From: Iodidimonas nitroreducens
GTDB lineage: Bacteria; Pseudomonadota; Alphaproteobacteria; Sphingomonadales; Rhodothalassiaceae
Assembly (NCBI RefSeq): GCF_008579165.1
Contig: NZ_BKCN01000006.1
Length of the DNA: 64,000 nt
Strand: one strand, 5' to 3'
The notes under the pieces are model-generated. The model had not been told where the DNA came from and made no database searches. It saw nothing but the letters and a program-made list of their open reading frames with translations. Positions 58,984 through 64,000 of this stretch are shown here, piece by piece. Numbering within the stretch: the first letter of the stretch is position 1; each line of letters begins with the position of its first letter. The translations under genes and the position numbers were made by a program.

Positions 58984-60211
58984 AGGGTTTGCTATCGGGG
59001 GCGCGCAGATAGCTTAAAAGCGAGAGCAAAAGGCACGCCCCCAAAAAGCCGAAAACCGCCCGATAGGCATTTTCGGGCAAGGCCGCCATCTGATCGAGGG
59101 GGGCCATATCCCCTTGAAACCAGCGCGCCACCAGCCCGCTCAAGGGCTGCAAAATGCCCACACCCCCCATCACCAGCATGTTGCTCACCGTCATGCCCCG
59201 GCCAATGGTTTCATAGGAATAAAGGGATCGGGCATGGGCCACGGCCACGCTGAAATAGCCGGTGCCGGCGCTGATCAGAAAAAACAGACCGGGCAAAAGC
59301 CATAAAGGCGGTCGCCCCCAAAAAGCCAGCAGCATGAAAATCGCCATCACCATCCCGCAGCCGGGCACCACGATCCATTTGCGGCTGTTGAAGCGGCGAT
59401 CAAGGGGGCCAAAACACAAAGGCCCGATCACCGATCCCGATGCCATCAACAAAAGCACATTGCCGCGATCCACCGCTTGAAGCCCATAAATATCGGCCAG
59501 ATAAGGCCCGCCCCACAGGGCCGTGATGCTCACCACCGAGCCATAACCGCAAAATAAAAGCGGCATCAAAGGCCATAAGCGCCGATCCGCCAGAATCTGC
59601 CCCACACCTTGAAGGCTTTGGATCAAACCCTCGCTCCGGCCCGATGACAAAGACCGCCCGCGCAAGGATTCCGGCAAGGCGAGAAGCATGAGGATCACAA
59701 ATCCACAGGCAAGGGCGGCCGCGCCAAACAGGCTGATCCGCCAGCCTGTCTGTTCGATCAACAGGGCAAAAGGCGAGGTCGCCAGCAAAATCCCGCTATT
59801 GCCAATGGCCAGTTGCAATGAGGTGAGGGAAGCAAAGCGATCCGGCTCGAATGCGCGGGCGAAAATCACCATCGCCCCCATCAAAAGGGGCGCGCAGCCC
59901 ACCCCCATCAGAACCCGCCCCGCCATCAGCATGAACAGATCATCCGCCATGGCAAAAACCGCACAGCCCAGCGCCACGATGATCATGAAGCTGGCCATCA
60001 CCCGGCGCGGTCCAAAACGATCAAGGGCCATGCCCACCGGCAATTGCATGGCGGCAAAGCCCAGAAAAAAAGCGCCGGTCATGGTGCCGAGACCCGCCGA
60101 CCCCACATCAAGGCTTACCGAGAGTTCCGGCCCGAGTACGGCGATGGAATTGCGCAGAAACTGCGAGAGGATATAAGCCGGACCCAGAACAATGAACAAA
60201 CGGATCAGCAT
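58928..60211 (-). CDS. Major facilitator superfamily transporter
   Basis: This 427-residue protein has 12 predicted helices, the MFS motif A in GMALDRFGPRRVM between helices 2 and 3, and a C-terminal proline-rich tail (KPFKPQEPPDPAFRPEHRDG). The start at 60211 (MLIRLFIVLGPAYI) is chosen over an upstream in-frame ATG because helix 1 begins there; AAGGA is 12 bases before. The substrate cannot be told. The 3' end overlaps agt on the opposite strand. Confidence 0.85.
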   Translation of the reverse strand: MLIRLFIVLGPAYILSQFLRNSIAVLGPELSVSLDVGSAGLGTMTGAFFLGFAAMQLPVGMALDRFGPRRVMASFMIIVALGCAVFAMADDLFMLMAGRVLMGVGCAPLLMGAMVIFARAFEPDRFASLTSLQLAIGNSGILLATSPFALLIEQTGWRISLFGAAALACGFVILMLLALPESLRGRSLSSGRSEGLIQSLQGVGQILADRRLWPLMPLLFCGYGSVVSITALWGGPYLADIYGLQAVDRGNVLLLMASGSVIGPLCFGPLDRRFNSRKWIVVPGCGMVMAIFMLLAFWGRPPLWLLPGLFFLISAGTGYFSVAVAHARSLYSYETIGRGMTVSNMLVMGGVGILQPLSGLVARWFQGDMAPLDQMAALPENAYRAVFGFLGACLLLSLLSYLRAPDSKPFKPQEPPDPAFRPEHRDG

Positions 60212-60391
60212 GGGTCGCGTTCTTTCCTTGTGATTTGAAAGCCCGATTGACAAAAGTCGATCAAGGCTGATTGATCAGGCATGGTTTCAATTGCGCTCTA
60301 TCAGCATAGATGCGTAAAAACCATAGATCATGCTGAACATATCTTCAGCCGATAGGGCAAAAAGCCCGCCTCAGTCTGAAAGCCCTTTTTT

Positions 60392-61204
60392 GTGATCGCT
60401 TTTCTTTTATCGAAAACAGCTTTTGATGCGCTTTTTCTGCCCGCTGCCATCGCCGCTGCCTTCATCGCCTTTGCCCCCATGCGCGATAAGCCCCATCCGG
60501 CGGGTATCGGCCTTGCCATCGCCTTCTGGATGGGCGTGTTGATGATTCGCACCCTGCCGATCTGGCCCGCTGTGGGGGGGATGGGCTTGACACCTTATCT
60601 GGGGATCGCCGGGCTTGGCATCGGGCTTTTTGCGGATCGCCCGCGCTTTCGGCTGCTGGCCTGTGGTTTTTTCGTCCTGCTCATCCCTTTGATCACAGTG
60701 TTGCTGATTGGTCCGCAGGAATATGGCGGCCGGTTGCGCGGGGGGATATGGCTGATCTATCCTTCGCTCATTGCGGCGGGTTTTCTGATTTTTGGTCGGC
60801 TCGTGCTGATGGGGCCACGGTTGGCTGCGGGCCGGGCCCTGTTTTTTGCCAGCACGGCTTTATGCGTTGTCGCCTTTCTTTATGGCACCCGCCTCGGCCT
60901 TCATGCCCTTAGCCTTAGCGCTGCCATTGCGGGCACCGGTCTTGCATTATGGCGGCTTCAAATGCGCTGGCCTTATTCCGCAAGTTTTGCTGCGGGCAGC
61001 CTTTATTTCGCACTGGCCGCCACCCTGATTTTTTCACGCGATATGCTGGCCTTGCCGGTGGCGATCAGCTTCCTTGCCTTTTTCGTGCCGTCTCTTGCTT
61101 TATGGGCGGCAAAATCAAAGCCTGCCGCCCGCCTGATTTTTGAAATAATCGCGGGATCGATCATTATTTTAAGTGCGGGGCTTGTTTTTACCTATCCGCT
61201 TTAG
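60392..61204 (+). CDS. Polytopic membrane protein of unknown function
   Basis: The 270-residue product has about eight hydrophobic segments and short loops, and starts from GTG 60392 (MIAFLLSKTAFDALFL). Segments such as LARTL-like VLMIRTLPIWPAVGG and IFGRLVLMGPRLAAGRALF show no recognised motif. It may belong to a lysoplasmalogenase-like (YhhN) family, since length, helix number and the position of the GRLVLMGP segment are similar; that is only a suggestion. It is convergent with the quinone oxidoreductase. Confidence 0.6.
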   Translation: MIAFLLSKTAFDALFLPAAIAAAFIAFAPMRDKPHPAGIGLAIAFWMGVLMIRTLPIWPAVGGMGLTPYLGIAGLGIGLFADRPRFRLLACGFFVLLIPLITVLLIGPQEYGGRLRGGIWLIYPSLIAAGFLIFGRLVLMGPRLAAGRALFFASTALCVVAFLYGTRLGLHALSLSAAIAGTGLALWRLQMRWPYSASFAAGSLYFALAATLIFSRDMLALPVAISFLAFFVPSLALWAAKSKPAARLIFEIIAGSIIILSAGLVFTYPL

Positions 61205-61227
61205 GGGCAGGGCCCCTTATCCCATGG

Positions 61228-62208
61228 TCAATCCTCCATAGTCACTACCACCTTGCCGGTGGAACGCCGTTCATCCAAAGCCTGCAAGGCGCGCACGGCG
61301 GTATCCAAGGGCTCATGATGGGAAATATGCGGGGTGATTTTGCCCTCTGCCAGCCATGCCAGAAGCTGCTGCATCGAGCCCATCAAAACCTCTGGCCGTT
61401 TTTTGGCATAAGACCCCCAATAAAGCCCCACCACCGAAATATTCTTCACCAGCAAAAGATTCGCCGGGATCTGGGGAATGGTCCCCGATGCAAAGCCGAT
61501 CACGATGATCCGCCCTTCAAAATTGATGGCGCGCAGGCTGTCGTCAAACGCTTTGCCCCCCACCGGATCATAGATCACATCGGCCCCCCGGCCTTTGGTG
61601 ATGTCTTTCACCCGGGCGCGCAGATCATCAGTTTCATAATTGATCAGATGATCGGCGCCTTTCGCTTGCGCCACCGCAAGCTTTTCATCGCTGGAAGCCG
61701 TGGCGATCACGGTGGCCCCCATCAGCTTGCCGATCTCAACCGCGGTCAGCCCCACGCCCCCTGCCGCCCCATGCACCAGCAAAACCTCACCGGCCTTCAG
61801 CTTTGCCCGATGCGCCAGCGCCACATGGCTGGTGCCATAAGCAACCGAAAAAGCTGCCGCCACGTCAAAATCGACCGATGGTGGAATGGGCAGGGCCATG
61901 GCCGCGGGCACCACCGCTTCCTGGGCCAAACCGCCCGTGCCGATCATCGACATCACCCGATCACCGGGCTTCAGCCCCGTCACATCATCGGCTACGGCGA
62001 TCACCTCACCGGCGATTTCCCCGCCCGGAATGAAGGGAAGCGGCGGCTTTTCCTGATAAAGCCCTTTGATCAGCAAAATATCGGCAAAATTGATTCCACA
62101 GGCCCGCACCCGCAGCTTGATATGGCCCGGTAGAAGGGCCGGGCTTTCGCATGTCTCAACAATGAGCTTGTCAAGACCGCCGGTTTCATGGACGCGCGCC
62201 GCTTTCAT
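61228..62208 (-). CDS. NADPH:quinone oxidoreductase family protein (zeta-crystallin type)
   Basis: This 326-residue MDR-family enzyme has a GroES-like N-terminus (GINFADILLIKGLYQEKPPL) and a Rossmann domain with nucleotide loop VHGAAGGVGLTAVEIGKLMG. It lacks the structural-zinc cysteines of alcohol dehydrogenases, pointing to quinone or enone reduction with NADPH. ATG 62208 (MKAARVHETGG) follows GGAGA; longer in-frame starts are not supported. Confidence 0.9.
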   Translation of the reverse strand: MKAARVHETGGLDKLIVETCESPALLPGHIKLRVRACGINFADILLIKGLYQEKPPLPFIPGGEIAGEVIAVADDVTGLKPGDRVMSMIGTGGLAQEAVVPAAMALPIPPSVDFDVAAAFSVAYGTSHVALAHRAKLKAGEVLLVHGAAGGVGLTAVEIGKLMGATVIATASSDEKLAVAQAKGADHLINYETDDLRARVKDITKGRGADVIYDPVGGKAFDDSLRAINFEGRIIVIGFASGTIPQIPANLLLVKNISVVGLYWGSYAKKRPEVLMGSMQQLLAWLAEGKITPHISHHEPLDTAVRALQALDERRSTGKVVVTMED

Positions 62209-62339
62209 TGCCATTCTCCATCGCAATTCTTTTTGGGCTGGAAAGGCTAGGCGGATGAACGCATTTTCACAAGCCGCCAATCTGGCAGGGTGCAGGGTTG
62301 TTTTTCTGTCCTCGCCCCGGCTCCCTTTTTTACGTCCTC

Positions 62340-62460
62340 CCGGGCCACAAGAATTGTCATTCCGGGCCACAAGAATCGTCATTCCGGGCTTGACCCGGAA
62401 TCCATCTTTGGCATGCTCAGCCCTTCACGAGGTGGACCCCGGCTCGGGGGCCGGGGTGAC
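62340..62460. repeat. Intergenic repeat cluster with CATTCCGGG palindromes
   Basis: A 22-bp unit CCGGGCCACAAGAATTGTCATT (62340-62361) is repeated at 62362-62383 with one change. A palindrome CCGGG-CTTGA-CCCGG (62384-62398) follows, then a GGACCCCGGCTCGGGGGCCGGGG hairpin region (about 62430-62456). Elements opening CATTCCGGGCTTGACCCGGAAT are dispersed in many alphaproteobacterial genomes. It fills most of the 340-base gap between the quinone oxidoreductase and flp. Confidence 0.75.
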
Positions 62461-62478
62461 GTGTGGGGGTGACGGGAT

Positions 62479-62507
62479 AAAAAAACCCCCGCCGGAGGGG
62501 GCGGAGG
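62479..62507 (-). terminator. Terminator of the flp pilin gene
   Basis: On the minus strand CCTCCGCC and GGCGGGGG form an 8-bp stem with one U-G pair, followed by seven T. It lies about 40 bases past the flp stop. Confidence 0.8.
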
Positions 62508-62548
62508 TTTTGAAAATCCCGGCTGACTCGGGGAATTATCCGAAAAGA

Positions 62549-62755
62549 TTATTCAGGGTTAGTTGGGGCGTTCGTAGCCGCTGTTGAAGCAGTACCAAGC
62601 TCGTTGCTGGCTCTGCTGAAAATATCGGTCAGGCTTCCACCCAAAGCCGTCATGGCACCGATGGCGGCAACGGCGACGAGGGCGGCGATCAGGCCATATT
62701 CGATGGCCGTGGCGCCTTTTTCATTTTTCCGTAAAGCGCGAAGAAGTTTGAACAT
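62549..62755 (-). CDS. flp: Flp/Fap-type pilin subunit
   Basis: This 68-residue type IVb prepilin is the main subunit of the Tad pilus. The leader MFKLLRALRKNEKGATAIEY contains the processing site G/A before TAIEYGLIAALVAVAAIGAM, where Glu5 and Tyr6 of the mature chain match the Flp motif. A Ser/Thr/Asn-rich tail follows. GGAG is eight bases before the ATG. It lies 11 kb away from cpaA-tadC on the same strand, a separate unit with its own terminator. Confidence 0.93.
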   Translation of the reverse strand: MFKLLRALRKNEKGATAIEYGLIAALVAVAAIGAMTALGGSLTDIFSRASNELGTASTAATNAPTNPE

Positions 62756-62916
62756 GGAGTGTGCTCCCATTTGATTTCGAGGTCCGATAACAGGAGCATG
62801 TTGTGAAAATATTGATATGAAGTTAAAGGATGAGTGGCATTTGACTAAAGAAAAGAAAGCCGAATTTAGGTCAAAACTTAGACGATTTTTTATAAATATT
62901 TGAAAGGCTTTTGGGG

Positions 62917-63861
62917 ATGAAGGATCACACCATCCGGCAAAGAAGCAGAATTTTGCCCAAGGGCATGAAAAAGCTTGATCTTTCAACATCGGATGGCACC
63001 CGCCTGCGAATGATGCTGTGGCGGCCCGAAGGGGCCCGGGGCAGCCTTTTGCTGGTGCCGGGGCGGACCGAATTTATCGAACGCTATGCCGAAATCATTG
63101 CCGATTTTTTGGATCGCGGGCTGGCGGTGGCCATTCTTGATCTGCGCAATCACGGGCTTTCCACCCGGCCTTTGGCGAATCGGCACAAGCATTATCTGCG
63201 CGATTTCGCACCCATGATCGATGATGTGGGGCTTTTTGTGGTGCGGGCCGAAGATGAGGGCCTGCCCCGGCCCTTTCATCTGCTTGGCCATAGCATGGGG
63301 GGGCATGTGGCCCTGCGCTTTGCCCATGATCATCCGCAAACAATCGACAAGCTGATTTTATCCGCCCCCATGGTGGGCATTCATTTCGGGGCTTTGCCGT
63401 CAAGTCTCGTGCGGATTCTGGTGCGCGGGGCAATGGCGCTGGGGCGGGGGCAATCCTATGCCCCGGGCCAAGGCGATTGGCGGGGCGATGCAAAGGCCCG
63501 TGCGGCCCTGCGCGATTATCTGACATCGGATGCAGAGCGATTCGCTGATGAGGACTGGCAATTGGAGCAGCAGCCCGATCTGAAGCTGGGCGGGGTGACA
63601 TGGGGATGGATGGCGGCGGCGATAGCATCATGCGATCTTTTGCAAAGCCCGGGCTATGGCCAAAGGATCACCGTGCCCACGGGCTTTATTCTGGCGGGGG
63701 CTGATCGGGTGGTGGATAATGATGCCGCCCGCGCTTTGGCCAGCACCATGCCCGATGCCCATGTGATCACCATCCCCAATGCCCGCCATGAACTGATGCG
63801 CGAGGCTGATCCCATGCGCGATCAATTCCTGAAAGCCATTGATGATTTTATAGGCGGATGA
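62917..63861 (+). CDS. Alpha/beta hydrolase, lysophospholipase/monoacylglycerol lipase-like
   Basis: The 314-residue protein shows a serine-lipase pattern: LLVPGRTEFIERYAEIIADF (oxyanion/flap), DLRNHGLSTRPL, nucleophile LLGHSMGGHVALRF, acid LAGADRVVDNDAAR, His in IPNARHELMREADPM. This matches PldB-type lysophospholipases. ATG 62917 is chosen; an upstream TTG at 62911 is possible. It stands alone between flp and a convergent partial gene. The frame is intact. Confidence 0.85.
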   Translation: MKDHTIRQRSRILPKGMKKLDLSTSDGTRLRMMLWRPEGARGSLLLVPGRTEFIERYAEIIADFLDRGLAVAILDLRNHGLSTRPLANRHKHYLRDFAPMIDDVGLFVVRAEDEGLPRPFHLLGHSMGGHVALRFAHDHPQTIDKLILSAPMVGIHFGALPSSLVRILVRGAMALGRGQSYAPGQGDWRGDAKARAALRDYLTSDAERFADEDWQLEQQPDLKLGGVTWGWMAAAIASCDLLQSPGYGQRITVPTGFILAGADRVVDNDAARALASTMPDAHVITIPNARHELMREADPMRDQFLKAIDDFIGG

Positions 63862-63892
63862 TTTTATCGGGGGATGATTTGGGCGGATTATC

Positions 63893-64000
63893 TCATGAAG
63901 GATTATTTGGCACATCGCGCAGATGATCGAGCACCAGATGATGCAGATCAGCATCCCCCGCCGCAATCACCCGCCCGCCCGCTTGCGCATCATCGCCGCG
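63893..64000 (-). CDS. C-terminal fragment of an unrecognised protein
   Basis: The minus-strand frame is open from the window edge to TGA at 63893-63895 and encodes about 35 residues ending DLHHLVLDHLRDVPNNPS. Too little is visible to name the family. It is convergent with the hydrolase gene. Confidence 0.35.
   Translation of the reverse strand, partial: RGDDAQAGGRVIAAGDADLHHLVLDHLRDVPNNPS

Noticed and set aside
1..64000. CRISPR array, prophage, insertion sequence, rRNA
   Set aside because: No regularly spaced repeats, integrase, transposase, phage structural gene or rRNA segment was seen.

Overview
The window reads as a chromosomal segment of a Gram-negative alphaproteobacterium. Supporting features are a complete Tad/Flp pilus core (cpaA-B-C-D-E-F-tadB-tadC), a TamA/TamB outer-membrane assembly pair, two TonB-dependent receptors, an intracellular polyhydroxyalkanoate depolymerase, an OxyR/AhpC/AhpD peroxide unit, PmbA (TldE), a fused MnmC, and a PlcP-Agt-type lipid-remodelling pair. 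Gene style resembles Kordiimonadales, Iodidimonadales or Sphingomonadales; that placement is inference. I see no rRNA, phage, insertion sequence or CRISPR array.

A technical point governs the whole annotation. At least 26 interruptions of reading frame fall inside otherwise well-conserved genes. At every one, the frame downstream is recovered by restoring a single lost base, usually a G or C in a short G/C run. No case needs a base removed. Core genes hit include tamA, tamB (four times), mnmC, ahpC, cpaC, tadB, a histidine kinase and agt. I therefore treat these genes as functional in the organism and the breaks as probable read or assembly errors. They are annotated as single features with the break positions noted.

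Layout. 1-5.2 kb: start of a neurotransmitter:sodium symporter, upp, a DUF6356 membrane protein, and an ATP-grasp/alpha-E/zinc-peptidase operon. 5.3-11.7 kb: a cation/proton antiporter, tRNA-Val, small membrane and basic peptides, a hydrolase, hemH, a 2OG-Fe(II) oxygenase, and a DUF4258 toxin/HTH antitoxin locus with its own operator and a long palindrome. 11.7-14.6 kb: a hydrolase, then an aspartoacylase-family amidohydrolase with rimK. 14.8-25.5 kb: tamB-tamA-mnmC, a PAS protein and a PAS histidine kinase. 25.8-31.2 kb: phaZ behind a PhaR-like palindrome, an M23 peptidase with a TorF-like porin, and pmbA with a CysQ-like phosphatase behind a probable small RNA or attenuated leader. 31.4-39.2 kb: a POT peptide transporter, two tandem amidohydrolases (the second without its metal motif), DUF2335, and divergent oxyR/ahpCD. 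39.4-51.1 kb: a large TonB receptor and the Tad operon. 51.3-61.2 kb: a TPR-sulfotransferase behind its TonB receptor, a C-rich-loop small RNA candidate, plcP-agt, an MFS exporter and a polytopic protein. 61.2-64 kb: a quinone oxidoreductase, a repeat cluster, the detached flp pilin gene, a hydrolase, and the end of an unknown gene.

Some genes fit together functionally. TamA and TamB build outer-membrane proteins such as the two receptors and the TorF-like porin. Agt would glycosylate the diacylglycerol released by PlcP. CpaA would process the Flp pilin that CpaB-F and TadBC assemble. OxyR should control AhpC/AhpD. The most novel material is in the non-coding and small-ORF layer: two terminated RNA candidates, two very short basic peptides with good ribosome-binding sites, and the palindrome-bearing toxin-antitoxin leader.
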